Under the pieces are notes generated by a model. The model saw only the letters and a list, made by a program, of their open reading frames with translations. It was not told the origin of the DNA and made no database searches. From positions 62,001-126,000 of the forward strand of contig NZ_JAPJDL010000025.1 of NCBI RefSeq assembly GCF_026242055.1: a stretch of DNA of 64,000 nucleotides, read 5' to 3'. The stretch comes from Lentzea sp. NEAU-D7. GTDB taxonomy: Bacteria > Actinomycetota > Actinomycetes > Mycobacteriales > Pseudonocardiaceae. Position numbers and translations under genes: made by a program. Each line of letters begins with the position of its first letter. Within the stretch, counting starts at the first letter, position 1. Positions 41,805 to 50,336 of this stretch are shown in pieces.

Positions 41805-42659
41805 CTAGACGCGCGGAGCCTCCGCGGAGCGCGCGGCGAGCACCGCGTCGGCGTGGGCGCGCAGACGCCGGAACGCCTCCACCGCCGGGGAGGCCGGTTC
41901 GGCCTGGTAGACGATCAGCTGCTGGTGCGGAGCGCCGCTGACGGTGAACGCGGAGAACTGGATCTCCAGGTCGCCCACCTGCGCGTGGTGCAGCTGCTTG
42001 GTCTCCTGGGTCTTGGGCTTCACGTCGTGCCGCGCCCACAGCTCGGCGAACTCCGGGCTGCGGCCCGACAGGTCGGCGACGACCTCGGCGATGCGCGCGT
42101 TGTCGGGATCGTGGCCGTACGCGGCGCGGATCTCGGCGACGCAGGAGTGCGCCGCGCGATCCCACTCCCGGTAGAACACACGCCCGGCGGGGTCCAGGAA
42201 CACCATGCGGGCCAGGTTGTCCGCGGGGGTGAAGGCGTCGTGCAGCGCGTCGGCCATCGCGTTGGAGGCCATGACGTCGAGCGCGGGACCGACGACGAAC
42301 GCGGGGGAGTCGGACCAGCTGTCCATGAGCTGCCGCAGCTGGGCGCTGACCGGGATGCTCCCGGTGCGGCGCCACGTCCTCGCCTCCGCCGGCCGCACCA
42401 GGAGCCACAGGTACTCGGTGGCCGCGGCGTCGAGCTTCAGCGCCCGCGCCACCGCCTCCACCACCTGTGCCGACGGACTGGACTCGCGGCCCTGCTCCAG
42501 GCGCATGTAGTAGTCGCTGCTCACCCCGGCGAGGATGGCGACCTCCTCGCGGCGCAGGCCCTGCACGCGGCGGCGGCCGTGTTCGGGCAACCCGACGTCC
42601 TGCGGTGTGAGGGCCGCACGCCGGGCACGGAGGAAGTCGCCGAGAGGTGTGCCGGTCAT
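41805..42659 (-). CDS. XRE-family regulator with MmyB-like ligand-binding domain
   Basis: A 284-residue regulator: HTH_31-type helix-turn-helix (RVQGLRREEVAILAGVSSDYY, then LEQGRESSPS) at about residues 31-70 and a C-terminal MmyB-like domain (about 105-270) with NAMADALHDAF, DNLARMVFLDP and FAELWARHDV motifs, a PAS-like pocket binding fatty acid-type or other small ligands. It is divergent from a close paralogue at 42761. Relatives usually repress an adjacent SDR or oxidoreductase gene, here 40825-41667. Confidence 0.88.
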   Translation of the reverse strand: MTGTPLGDFLRARRAALTPQDVGLPEHGRRRVQGLRREEVAILAGVSSDYYMRLEQGRESSPSAQVVEAVARALKLDAAATEYLWLLVRPAEARTWRRTGSIPVSAQLRQLMDSWSDSPAFVVGPALDVMASNAMADALHDAFTPADNLARMVFLDPAGRVFYREWDRAAHSCVAEIRAAYGHDPDNARIAEVVADLSGRSPEFAELWARHDVKPKTQETKQLHHAQVGDLEIQFSAFTVSGAPHQQLIVYQAEPASPAVEAFRRLRAHADAVLAARSAEAPRV

Positions 42660-42703
42660 GACGGCAGACTCAACCTGTGCGGCGGTCTCCCGTCAACCGC
42701 GGG

Positions 42704-42730
42704 CAGCCTGGGTGGGACGCACCCAGGCTG
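42704..42730. promoter_or_regulatory. Operator palindrome between the divergent XRE regulators
   Basis: A perfect 11-bp inverted repeat CAGCCTGGGTG / CACCCAGGCTG with a 5-nt spacer lies in the 101-bp gap. Its core recurs at 41774-41792 ahead of the SDR gene. Confidence 0.8.
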
Positions 42731-42760
42731 ACCCCCCGTCCGCCGCCTAGCCTCGACCAC

Positions 42761-43564
42761 ATGAGAGGGGAGCGGAACACGGCGCTGGGCGCCTTCCTGC
42801 GCAGCCACCGCGCTCTCGTCCAGCCCGAGCAGGCGGGGCTCAGGACCGCGGGCCGCCGCAGGGTTCCCGGACTGCGCCGCGACGAGGTCGCGTTGCTGAC
42901 GGGGCTGAGCGCGGGCTACTACGCCAGGCTGGAACAGGGGCACGAGCGACCGACCCGCCAGACCGTGGAGAGCCTGAAGCGAGCCCTGCGCCTGGACGAG
43001 ACCGCCACCGTCGAGCTGCACCGGCTGGCCCGCCCGGCCACGCCTCGGCGGACCCGCGTCAGCCCTCACCTGCTCGAGCTGCTGGACGACTGGACCAAGG
43101 CGCCCGCCTACGTCCTGGGCCGGTTCGGCGAAGTCCTGGCGCGCAACGCCCTCGCCACCGCACTGCACAGCGGCTTCGTCCACAGCGACAACCTGCACCG
43201 CATGATCTTCCTCGACCCCGCGGCGCACGAGTTCTTCCTCGACTGGACCGCCACGGCCCGCGCGGCGGTCCTCGACCTGCGCGGCAATGCCGGCCACGCC
43301 CCCGACGAGCGCGGACTGCGAGAGCTGGTCGGCGAACTCTCCCTCGCCAGCCCGCAGTTCCGCAGGCTCTGGGCCGAGCGCGAACCGCGCGGCCGGGTCG
43401 CGCCCGGCACCCACTTCTTCCACCCCGGCGTCGGCGAGCTGGAACTGCGCACGGAGATCTTCGCGATCACCAGCGCGCCCGGCCATCGGCTGGTCGCCCA
43501 GCCGGCCGAACCGCGGTCCCGCTCCGCCGACGCCCTGGTGGTGCTGAGCGCGCTGGCCGCCTGA
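42761..43564 (+). CDS. XRE-family regulator with MmyB-like ligand-binding domain
   Basis: A 267-residue paralogue of 41805-42659: RVPGLRRDEVALLTGLSAGYY and LEQGHERPT in the HTH, NALATALHSGF, DNLHRMIFLDP and FRRLWAEREP in the MmyB-like domain. ATG 42761 is taken as the start because it aligns with the paralogue and the upstream in-frame part crosses the operator. The divergent pair with a shared palindrome probably arose by duplication. Ligand unknown. Confidence 0.88.
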   Translation: MRGERNTALGAFLRSHRALVQPEQAGLRTAGRRRVPGLRRDEVALLTGLSAGYYARLEQGHERPTRQTVESLKRALRLDETATVELHRLARPATPRRTRVSPHLLELLDDWTKAPAYVLGRFGEVLARNALATALHSGFVHSDNLHRMIFLDPAAHEFFLDWTATARAAVLDLRGNAGHAPDERGLRELVGELSLASPQFRRLWAEREPRGRVAPGTHFFHPGVGELELRTEIFAITSAPGHRLVAQPAEPRSRSADALVVLSALAA

Positions 43565-43585
43565 CCGGCGTGCTCGGCGCTGCGG

Positions 43586-43873
43586 TCAGGCGGTCTCGCC
43601 GACGACGACCTTCACCGTCGAGTACCTGCGGCGGAGCTCCTTGAACGGCTGGTACTCCGGCGAGTCCCAGAACTCCTGGACCGCGGCCCGGTCGGGGAAC
43701 TCGTGGATGACGAGCGTCGGCGGAGCCCAGTCGCCCTCGAGCACCAGGGCGTCGCCGTCGGTCAGGACGTTGCGCGCGCCCGCCTTCTCGATCAACGGCG
43801 TCACGCCGTCGACGTACTGCTGGAAGCCGGCCGGGTCGGCGACGTTCAGATCGATCACGACGTATGCGGCCAT
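43586..43873 (-). CDS. DUF1330-family protein
   Basis: A 95-residue ferredoxin-like alpha-beta-barrel protein of the DUF1330 family: AYVVIDLNVADPAGFQQYVDGV at the start (in parts), GDWAPPTLVIHEFPDRAAVQEFW and YQPFKELRRRYSTVKVVVGE. Family function unknown, sometimes fatty-acid- or stress-related. ATG 43873 follows GGAGA. It is divergent from an AraC regulator, the probable controller. Confidence 0.87.
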   Translation of the reverse strand: MAAYVVIDLNVADPAGFQQYVDGVTPLIEKAGARNVLTDGDALVLEGDWAPPTLVIHEFPDRAAVQEFWDSPEYQPFKELRRRYSTVKVVVGETA

Positions 43874-44006
43874 GTCCGAGTCTCCTTCGAATGCGTTGCG
43901 TTGGTTGTTCGGGTTCAACGCTAAGGACGCGGAGTGGTCTTTCCAATGCGGCAAACGACCAGTTTCATACTCCATCGGACCACCAGGCGCGACGTACTAT
44001 GGGGTG

Positions 44007-44960
44007 ATGGACGTCTTCAGCGACGTGATCGCCACCGTTCGCGCGGGCCGCGCCAAGTTCACCAGGTCCCGCCTGAGCGGTCAGTGGGGCTACGCGTTCG
44101 GGCCTTACCCGGGAGCGGGCTTCCACGTCGTCCTCGAGGGCAACTGCTGGTTGATCCCCCCTGCCGGTTCTCCCATCGCCCTGGGCGCGGGCGACGTGGT
44201 GTTCCTGCCGCACGGCGCGGTGCACGGCATGAGCGGCAGTCCGGACAGGACGATCGCCGAGCTGCCCCTGGCACCGGAGGCGGGCCCGCCGGACCACGAG
44301 CCCGCGCCGGGCCAGGCGCAGCTGCTGTGCGGGGCCTACCGGCTCGATCGCGGGCAGGCCCACCCGTTCCTGCGGTCCCTGCCCGAAGTCGTCCACCTCC
44401 CCGCCCGGCTCGGTGACCACTCCGCCCTGCGCAGCGCGGTGGACCTGCTCGGCGCGGACCTCATCGAAGCCCGCCCCGGCGCCGCCGCGGCGGTACCCGC
44501 CCTGATGGACCTGCTGCTGGTCTACCTGCTGCGCGCCTGGCTGGAGGAGGAAGCGTCGCGCCACGGCCCACGCGGAGGCTGGTGCGTGGCGCTCACGGAG
44601 CCCGTGGTCGCCACGGCGTTGCAGCGCATCCACCGCTCGCCGGAGCACCCGTGGACGGTCCAGGAACTGGCCGCCGAGGTCGGACTGTCCAAGACGGCCT
44701 TCGCCCGCCGGTTCACCTCGCTCGTCGGGCAGTCCCCGATGGCCTACCTGACCTGGTGGCGCCTGAGCACCGGCGCGCGGATGCTGCGGGACGGCCAGGC
44801 GCCGCTGGCCGCGATCGCCCGCACCGTCGGCTACACCTCGGAGTTCGCCTTCTCCAACGCCTTCAAGCGGGAGTTCGGCGTGGCGCCCGGCAAGTTCCGC
44901 CGGCAGCAGCGCGACGACACCGGCGTGGTGATCCAGGCCACTGGCGCTCCTGTGCGGTAG
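44007..44960 (+). CDS. AraC-family transcriptional regulator with cupin sensor
   Basis: A 317-residue regulator. The N-terminal cupin (GPYPGAGFHVVLEGNCWLIP, GAGDVVFLPHGAVHG) belongs to the AraC-type cupin_6 group, and the C-terminal double HTH begins TVQELAAEVGLSKTAFARRF near residue 215 and ends with the signature VGYTSEFAFSNAFKREFGVAPGKFR. Start is ATG 44007 or GTG 44004. It is divergent from DUF1330 with a 133-bp gap, and upstream of DUF1761/AKR genes, either of which may be a target. Confidence 0.9.
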   Translation: MDVFSDVIATVRAGRAKFTRSRLSGQWGYAFGPYPGAGFHVVLEGNCWLIPPAGSPIALGAGDVVFLPHGAVHGMSGSPDRTIAELPLAPEAGPPDHEPAPGQAQLLCGAYRLDRGQAHPFLRSLPEVVHLPARLGDHSALRSAVDLLGADLIEARPGAAAAVPALMDLLLVYLLRAWLEEEASRHGPRGGWCVALTEPVVATALQRIHRSPEHPWTVQELAAEVGLSKTAFARRFTSLVGQSPMAYLTWWRLSTGARMLRDGQAPLAAIARTVGYTSEFAFSNAFKREFGVAPGKFRRQQRDDTGVVIQATGAPVR

Positions 44961-45041
44961 CGGACGAACCGTGTCCTCTTCACCGGCGAGGGTGGCGCCT
45001 GTTCACGGCACCAGGCCGTTGGTATCGGAGGAAATGCGGAC

Positions 45042-45464
45042 ATGTCTGTGCTCAGCGCGTTGGGTTCGATCAACTGGATCGCGGTCTTGCTGGCCGTCGT
45101 CGCGTACTCCGCGCTCGGCGGGGTCTGGTTCGCGGTCCTGTTCGCCAAGCCGTACGCCGCCTCTCTCGGCAGGGAGAGCGTTCCCCAGCCGGCCCAGCCG
45201 GCGTTGTTCTTCGGCGGACCGGCCGTCGCCACGCTGTTCGTCGTGATCACCACCGCGGCGCTGATGGCCGCGCTGGACATCGGCGCCGTCACCGACGCGG
45301 TGGTGTTCGCGCTGGTCGTCGGTGTCGGCTACCTGGCCGCGAACACCGTCATCATCGCGATCAACCCGAACATGCCGCGGCCGTTGTTCTACGGCCTGAT
45401 CTCCGGTGCGTACCACCTCGTCGGCATCGTCGTGACCGCGCTGATCGTGGTGGCGTTCCGATGA
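45042..45464 (+). CDS. DUF1761 membrane protein
   Basis: A 140-residue integral membrane protein with four hydrophobic helices (about 10-33, 53-76, 82-102, 113-138). The DUF1761 start INWIAVLLAVVAYSALGGVWF (in part) and the central G-G-P region are recognised. Function unknown. Its TGA overlaps the ATG of the aldo/keto reductase gene, so they are coupled. Confidence 0.85.
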   Translation: MSVLSALGSINWIAVLLAVVAYSALGGVWFAVLFAKPYAASLGRESVPQPAQPALFFGGPAVATLFVVITTAALMAALDIGAVTDAVVFALVVGVGYLAANTVIIAINPNMPRPLFYGLISGAYHLVGIVVTALIVVAFR

Positions 45465-46495
45465 GGACGCGCGTGCTCGGCCGCACCGGCATCGAGGTGA
45501 GCGCGTACTGCCTGGGCACGATGATGTTCGGGCAGGTGGGGAACCCCGACCACGACGACTGCGTCCGGATCGTCCACCGCGCACTGGACGCCGGGATCAA
45601 CTTCGTCGACACCGCCGACGTGTACTCCTGCGGGGAGACCGAGGAGATCGTCGGCAAGGCGCTGCGCGGCAGGCGCGACGACGTGGTGCTCGCGACGAAG
45701 GTCAACGGGGTGATGGGGGAGGGCCGCAACCGGTCGGGCAGCTCGCGGCGCTGGATCATCGCCGAGGTGGAGCACTCGCTGCGCCGGCTGCGCACCGACC
45801 ACATCGACCTCTACCAGGTGCACCACCCGGATCCGCGCACCGACGTCGAGGAGACGCTGTCGGCGCTGACCGATCTGGTCAGGGCCGGCAAGGTCCGCGC
45901 CATCGGCTGTTCCAACCTGCCCGCTGCCGAGATCGCCGAGGCGCACTGGGCATCGGAACGCCGTGGGCTGGAACGGTTCCGCACCGAGCAGCCGCACTAC
46001 TCGATCCTGAACCGGGGCGTCGAGCGCGACGTGCTGCCGGTGTGCGAGCGGTACGGGATGGGCACGCTGGTCTGGAGCCCGCTGGCGGGAGGGCTGCTCA
46101 CCGGCCGGTACCGCGGGGACCGCCCGTCGGACGGCCACCCCGCCCGCATGCACTGGTTGCCGAGGCACATGACCGACGAGCACAAGCTCGACGCCGTCGA
46201 GCGGCTGGTCCCGGTGGCCGAGCAGGCGGGAATGTCGTTGACGCACATGGCGATGGCGTTCACGGTCGCGCATCCCGGTGTCACCTCGGCGATCATCGGG
46301 CCGCGCACCGCGGCGCAGCTCGACGACCTGATCGCCGGGGCGGGCGTGGTGCTGGGCGACGACGTGCTCGACCGGATCGACGAGATCGTGCCGCCCGGCA
46401 CCGACCTCGGCACGCTCGACATCGCCTACGTGCCACCGGCTCTGGCGAACCCGGCACTGCGGCGCCGCCCGTCCGGCGAGCGCGCCGCCGTCTGA
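45461..46495 (+). CDS. Aldo/keto reductase
   Basis: A 344-residue NADPH-dependent (alpha/beta)8 barrel. LGRTGIEVSAYCLGTMMFG at the start, INFVDTADVYSCGETEEIVG with catalytic Asp and Tyr (about residues 47-55), VLATKVNG with the Lys (about 78), and IDLYQVHHPD with the His. The C-terminal IIGPRTAAQLDD contributes the NADPH phosphate site. It resembles the AKR11/YghZ-like group. It is coupled to the DUF1761 gene upstream. Substrate unknown. Confidence 0.92.
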   Translation: MRTRVLGRTGIEVSAYCLGTMMFGQVGNPDHDDCVRIVHRALDAGINFVDTADVYSCGETEEIVGKALRGRRDDVVLATKVNGVMGEGRNRSGSSRRWIIAEVEHSLRRLRTDHIDLYQVHHPDPRTDVEETLSALTDLVRAGKVRAIGCSNLPAAEIAEAHWASERRGLERFRTEQPHYSILNRGVERDVLPVCERYGMGTLVWSPLAGGLLTGRYRGDRPSDGHPARMHWLPRHMTDEHKLDAVERLVPVAEQAGMSLTHMAMAFTVAHPGVTSAIIGPRTAAQLDDLIAGAGVVLGDDVLDRIDEIVPPGTDLGTLDIAYVPPALANPALRRRPSGERAAV

Positions 46496-46609
46496 TCACC
46501 GCGCCGGCACAGGTCACGGCGGGACGCGCGGTCGGCGACGTGGCGCACGCTGCGAATACGATGCTGTCGGCGCCCGGCAGCGGGCCGGCGCGGAGCGAGG
46601 GGGTCGTGC

Positions 46610-47122
46610 GTGCCCGAGCCGGGAAGTGAGGCGGTGGACGGCGAAGCCGCCGCCACGACCGTGACGGCGCCGGCCGCCGCACGAGGCGGCCCGGTCAGCC
46701 ACGCCATCTTCCGGCTCGCCCGCATCCACCGCATGGTGGCCGGTCAGCTGTTGCGGCGGATCGGGCTGCACCCGAACCAGGAGCTGCTGATGATGCGGCT
46801 CTGGGACGTGGGTCCGCAGAGCCAGTCCGATCTGGTCACCGCTCTCGACTCGGACTCGGCGACGATGACCAGGATGATCCAGCGCCTGGAACGTGCCGGG
46901 TTCGTGCGGCGCAACCGCAGCGAGTCCGACCGGCGCGTCGTGGTCGTCGAGCCGACGCCGGAGAGCCAGGCCCTGCGCCAGGAGGTCGAGCTGACCTGGC
47001 GCCGGCTCGAGGAGATGACGCTGCGCGGCCTGGACGACGGTGAGAGGGCCGAGGCGCGTCAGGTGCTCGAGCGGCTGGAGAAGAACCTCGGCCGGGTCCG
47101 GATCGACGAAGTCGGTCCCTGA
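46610..47122 (+). CDS. MarR-family transcriptional regulator
   Basis: A 170-residue winged-helix protein: GLHPNQELLMMRLWDVGPQSQSDL, recognition helix DSATMTRMIQRLERAGFVRR, wing with SDRRVVVVEPTPES, and a long dimerisation helix. GTG 46610 gives a 25-residue Ala-rich leader; a later start is possible. It is convergent with the cupin gene 47145-47615, whose promoter holds a perfect 22-bp palindrome that this regulator could bind. Confidence 0.88.
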   Translation: MPEPGSEAVDGEAAATTVTAPAAARGGPVSHAIFRLARIHRMVAGQLLRRIGLHPNQELLMMRLWDVGPQSQSDLVTALDSDSATMTRMIQRLERAGFVRRNRSESDRRVVVVEPTPESQALRQEVELTWRRLEEMTLRGLDDGERAEARQVLERLEKNLGRVRIDEVGP

Positions 47123-47144
47123 ACGGGAAGTCGTCCCGGCACGC

Positions 47145-47615
47145 TCAGCGCGGCGGGCCGAGGACGACCTGGCCGAACTCGTCGGCCGCCGCGGCCATCA
47201 GCTCCTGGGACAGCTCGAAACCGTCCGGCCTCGGTGTGGACCTGTCCCGTCCGGCCATCCGGAACATGCCCTCGATGCCGCCGGGAGTGGCGATCATCAG
47301 GAGGTCGGCGCGGTCCGAGGTGATGCGGTAACCGTGGGGCACGTTGCGGGGCAGGTAGATGATGCCGCCCTCCTCCATCTCCACCGCCTCGTCGTCACCC
47401 GACCAGACCAGGGCGGTGCCGGAGATCAACAGGAACACCTCGTCCTCCCTGGTGTGCATGTGGAACGGCGGCGCTTCCCCCTTCTCGACCGCGAAACGGC
47501 CGACGGTGAGCTGTCCCTCGGTGGCCGCGCTGTCGAGGAGGACGGAGAACGTGCTGCCGCCGATCCACTCCAGCTCCTGCTGCTGCCCGGGTTGTGCCAG
47601 GTAGGCGATGCTCAT
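47145..47615 (-). CDS. Cupin-domain protein
   Basis: A 156-residue single cupin: motif 1 GEAPPFHMHTREDEVFLLISG (His-x-His and Glu metal ligands near residues 52-58) and motif 2 LPRNVPHGYRI with the fourth-ligand His. Similar proteins include quercetinase-like and sugar-binding cupins; the reaction cannot be fixed. It starts at ATG 47615, about 60 bp from a 22-bp palindrome. Confidence 0.88.
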   Translation of the reverse strand: MSIAYLAQPGQQQELEWIGGSTFSVLLDSAATEGQLTVGRFAVEKGEAPPFHMHTREDEVFLLISGTALVWSGDDEAVEMEEGGIIYLPRNVPHGYRITSDRADLLMIATPGGIEGMFRMAGRDRSTPRPDGFELSQELMAAAADEFGQVVLGPPR

Positions 47616-47675
47616 CGGACTGCTCTCCTCGGCTCGGGACCGCGGGCCGCGGCCTCGGTGGCGGCGGTCGACGCA

Positions 47676-47697
47676 ATTACCTGTTCGAACAGGTAAT
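47676..47697. promoter_or_regulatory. Perfect 22-bp palindrome upstream of the cupin gene
   Basis: ATTACCTGTTC followed immediately by its exact mirror GAACAGGTAAT with no spacer. This form and length fit a TetR- or MarR-type dimer operator. The rest of 47616-47845 shows no gene. Confidence 0.85.
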
Positions 47698-47845
47698 GCG
47701 GTCCCGGTGTTCCTGCGGTGCGAGTGCAGTGACCGGCGTCACGCATTCACCTCACCGTCCGCAGTGGACCGATCCGGTCACGACGCCGAGTTCACGCCTC
47801 GTGCTTGACCGCAGCATTGAGCGGCTCGCCGCCGCCTGAACGCTG

Positions 47846-48463
47846 TCACTCAACGGGCTTGCGGTAGATCAGGCGGATGTTCTGCGGCCCGGCCGAGGCG
47901 CGGCGGCGTTCGAAGAGCTCGTCCAGCAGCGCGACGACCGGGCGGCGGCGGTGCCGGGTGAACACGGGGCGCCACAGGAACAGGACGAGCTCTCCGCCTG
48001 GCCGCAGGACGCGGTGCGCTTCGCGCATGGCGGCCAGCGGGTCGGGCATCTCCTCCAGGCTGTACCCGTAGAACAGGGTGTCGACCTGGTCGTCGGCCAG
48101 CGGGAGCTTGCAGCCGTCACCGGCCAAACAGGACACTCGCGCGCCGGGCACGCCGTCCAGCCGCTGCCGCAGTGACCGCATGGCCGACGGTGACGGGTCG
48201 AGGGCGATCAGGGTGTTCTCGTCGCCCAGACGGCTTTTGAGCGCCGTGGTGTAGAAACCGCCTCCGCTGCCGACCTCCATGCAGACCGTGCCGGTGCGGC
48301 GCCTGATCACCCTCAGGTCGTGGCGGGGCAGGTCCCACCCGAGGATCATGCGCAGCACCGGGCTGCTGATCAGCCGGTACAGGCGGTCGGGCGTGCGCCA
48401 GCCGCCGCTGACACCGGGCTCGGCCGGATGTGTCGTGCTGGTCTTGAGATCAAGCTCGGTCAT
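47846..48463 (-). CDS. Class I SAM-dependent methyltransferase
   Basis: A 205-residue methyltransferase of the UbiE/Methyltransf_11 type: motif I VCMEVGSGGGFYTTAL near residues 60-75 (SAM loop), motif II acidic LIALDPSPSAM, motif III ADDQVDTLFYGYSLEEMPDP and RVLRPGGELVLFLW. Substrate unknown; an alternative is a role in lipid or drug methylation. It overlaps the end of the upstream exporter gene by 14 bp, so the two are coupled, possibly as an efflux/modification pair. Confidence 0.9.
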   Translation of the reverse strand: MTELDLKTSTTHPAEPGVSGGWRTPDRLYRLISSPVLRMILGWDLPRHDLRVIRRRTGTVCMEVGSGGGFYTTALKSRLGDENTLIALDPSPSAMRSLRQRLDGVPGARVSCLAGDGCKLPLADDQVDTLFYGYSLEEMPDPLAAMREAHRVLRPGGELVLFLWRPVFTRHRRRPVVALLDELFERRRASAGPQNIRLIYRKPVE

Positions 48464-49961
48464 CGTTGTGTGATTCCTTCGTTGTGGGCAGCGCGCGTGC
48501 CGCGGCGATCGTGGCGAGGACGAACAGGACGACGCCGACGATCAGCGCGGCCCGCACCCCTGTCACGAACGCGGCACGGGCCAGTTCGAGCAGCTGAGCG
48601 CCCTCTTCCGGCGGTAGCGCGGCGGCCGCGGCCGCCGCCTCGGTGAGGCCGTCGTGCGCTTGCGTCGCCGCGCCGGGAAGGCTGGCGGCGTAGATCAGCG
48701 TGGCGATGCTGCCGAGGACCGTGACACCGAGCCCGGCGCCGAGCTCGTAGGCGGTCTCCTCCACGGCGGCCGCCGCGCCCGCCTGCTCGGCCGGTGCGGC
48801 GGCGAGCAGGGCGTCGGAGGCGGCGGTGAGCGAGATCGAGACACCGAACCCGGTCGCCGCCAGCACCGGCCCGAACAGCCACAGGTTCTCGGTCACCGTC
48901 AGACCCACCGCGGCGGCCGCCAGGGCCACCGCGCTGACGGCGAACCCGGCGACCGTCATCCGGCGGTTCCCGAACCGCTGCAGCAACGGTCCGGCGACGA
49001 TGCTGCCGACGACCGCCGAGGCCATGACGAACATCAGCCGCAACGCGGCGGGCAGGGGTTGCAGCGCGAGCACGAGCTGGAGGTACTGGGCGAAGAGCAG
49101 GCCCAGGCCGACCAGCGAGGTCAGGACCAGCAGGACGCTGCCGACCGCGACGCTGAAGGTGCGGTCGCGGAACAGCGTCACGTCGAGCAGCGGAACAGCC
49201 AGCTTTCGCTGCCTGCGGACGAAAGCGACGAGCAGCAGGCACCCGAGCAGCCCGGCGACCGGGCCGAGCACGTACATCGAGCCGCCGTGCGGGGTCTGTT
49301 TGACCGCGAACGCGACCCCGATGATGCCCAGCCCGGCCAGCACCGCGCTGAGCACGTCCCACGGACCGTCCGGCGGGTCCGCGGACTCCGGGATCAGCCA
49401 GTAGGTCAGCGGGATCGCCACGACCATCACCGGCACGTTGATCAGGAACGCGGCGTGCCAGGAGAACGTCTCCACGAGGAAACCGCCGAGCAGCGGCCCG
49501 AGCACCGCACCCGAACCGGCCACCCCGCTCCAGATGCCGATGGCCGTCTGGCGTTCGGCGCGGTCGGGGAACGCCTGGCGCAACAGCGACAGCGTGGCCG
49601 GCATGATCATCGCGCCACCGACGCCCAGCACGGCCCGCGCGCCGATCAGCACCGCGACGTCGGGCGCCCACGCGCAGGCGAGCGAGGCCAGTCCGAACAC
49701 GACGTAGCCGAGCACCAGGATCCGGCGCCGGCCGTACCGATCGCCCAGCGTGCCGAAGGCGAGCAGCAGCGGAGCCGCGACCAGCGAGTAGACCGCGATG
49801 ATCCACAGCTGGCTGGTGGCGGTGGGCCGGAGGTCCTCCGCCAGCGCGGGCAGGGCCATGTGCAGCACGGTCGCGTCGACGGAGACCAGCAGCAGACTGG
49901 CGCACAGGATCGCCAGCACGAGCCAGCGACTGCCCACCAGCGTTCTGGGGGAATCGGTCAC
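48450..49961 (-). CDS. MFS drug exporter, DHA2 (14-TM) type
   Basis: A 503-residue EmrB/QacA-like antiporter with about 14 TM helices, GDRYGRRRILVLG loop motif near residues 72-84 and the antiporter motif GSGAVLGPLLGGFLVE near residue 150. It starts at GTG 49961. This is the third such exporter in the window but lies outside the left biosynthetic cluster. It is coupled to a methyltransferase and divergent from a LAL regulator, which might control it. Confidence 0.92.
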   Translation of the reverse strand: MTDSPRTLVGSRWLVLAILCASLLLVSVDATVLHMALPALAEDLRPTATSQLWIIAVYSLVAAPLLLAFGTLGDRYGRRRILVLGYVVFGLASLACAWAPDVAVLIGARAVLGVGGAMIMPATLSLLRQAFPDRAERQTAIGIWSGVAGSGAVLGPLLGGFLVETFSWHAAFLINVPVMVVAIPLTYWLIPESADPPDGPWDVLSAVLAGLGIIGVAFAVKQTPHGGSMYVLGPVAGLLGCLLLVAFVRRQRKLAVPLLDVTLFRDRTFSVAVGSVLLVLTSLVGLGLLFAQYLQLVLALQPLPAALRLMFVMASAVVGSIVAGPLLQRFGNRRMTVAGFAVSAVALAAAAVGLTVTENLWLFGPVLAATGFGVSISLTAASDALLAAAPAEQAGAAAAVEETAYELGAGLGVTVLGSIATLIYAASLPGAATQAHDGLTEAAAAAAALPPEEGAQLLELARAAFVTGVRAALIVGVVLFVLATIAAARALPTTKESHNDDRA

Positions 49962-50336
49962 AACCAGGGGGCCTTACGCAGAGGGCGGTGCACGGTTTTC
50001 AGTCTGGCCAATTCCGGACCGCCGCACCTCATCCTTCGGACGTTCGTGAATCATCCTGTGGTAGCAGAAGTACAGGCCCGGCAGGCTGAGCCCACGTTAG
50101 CCGAAAGCCGACCGCCGGGTGTTCGGATCGACGGTTGTCAGAGGTCAGGCGGGCGCGAGGCCTGAATGTGAACCGCGCCACCTCGTGAGCGACGAGTGCG
50201 TGGAATGTTCGGGCTGGTGCTCAAATACTCCCGCAGGCACTGGAGCCCTCGCTTTGCCCCGAGCGACGCGCGTGCCATTCTGCGGACCGCGGCCGCTCGC
50301 CGGCAGCGGGGAGTCACACGGAAGAGAGAGCGCGGC
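49962..50336. promoter_or_regulatory. Divergent upstream region, exporter / LAL regulator
   Basis: A 375-bp gap between diverging genes. In-frame sequence upstream of the LAL start exists but has no ribosome site or family similarity, so I treat it as non-coding. No clear palindrome or box was found. Confidence 0.4.

Noticed and set aside
41667..42408. An N-terminally extended SDR starting near 42408
   Set aside because: The extension is antisense-like to nothing useful, crosses the regulator gene and operator, and lacks similarity; ATG 41667 begins exactly at the SDR cofactor-binding strand.
50196..50336. A longer N-terminus for the LAL regulator starting at 50196
   Set aside because: The extra 47 residues are Arg-rich and not family-like; LAL proteins begin at the LLGRE segment just after ATG 50337.
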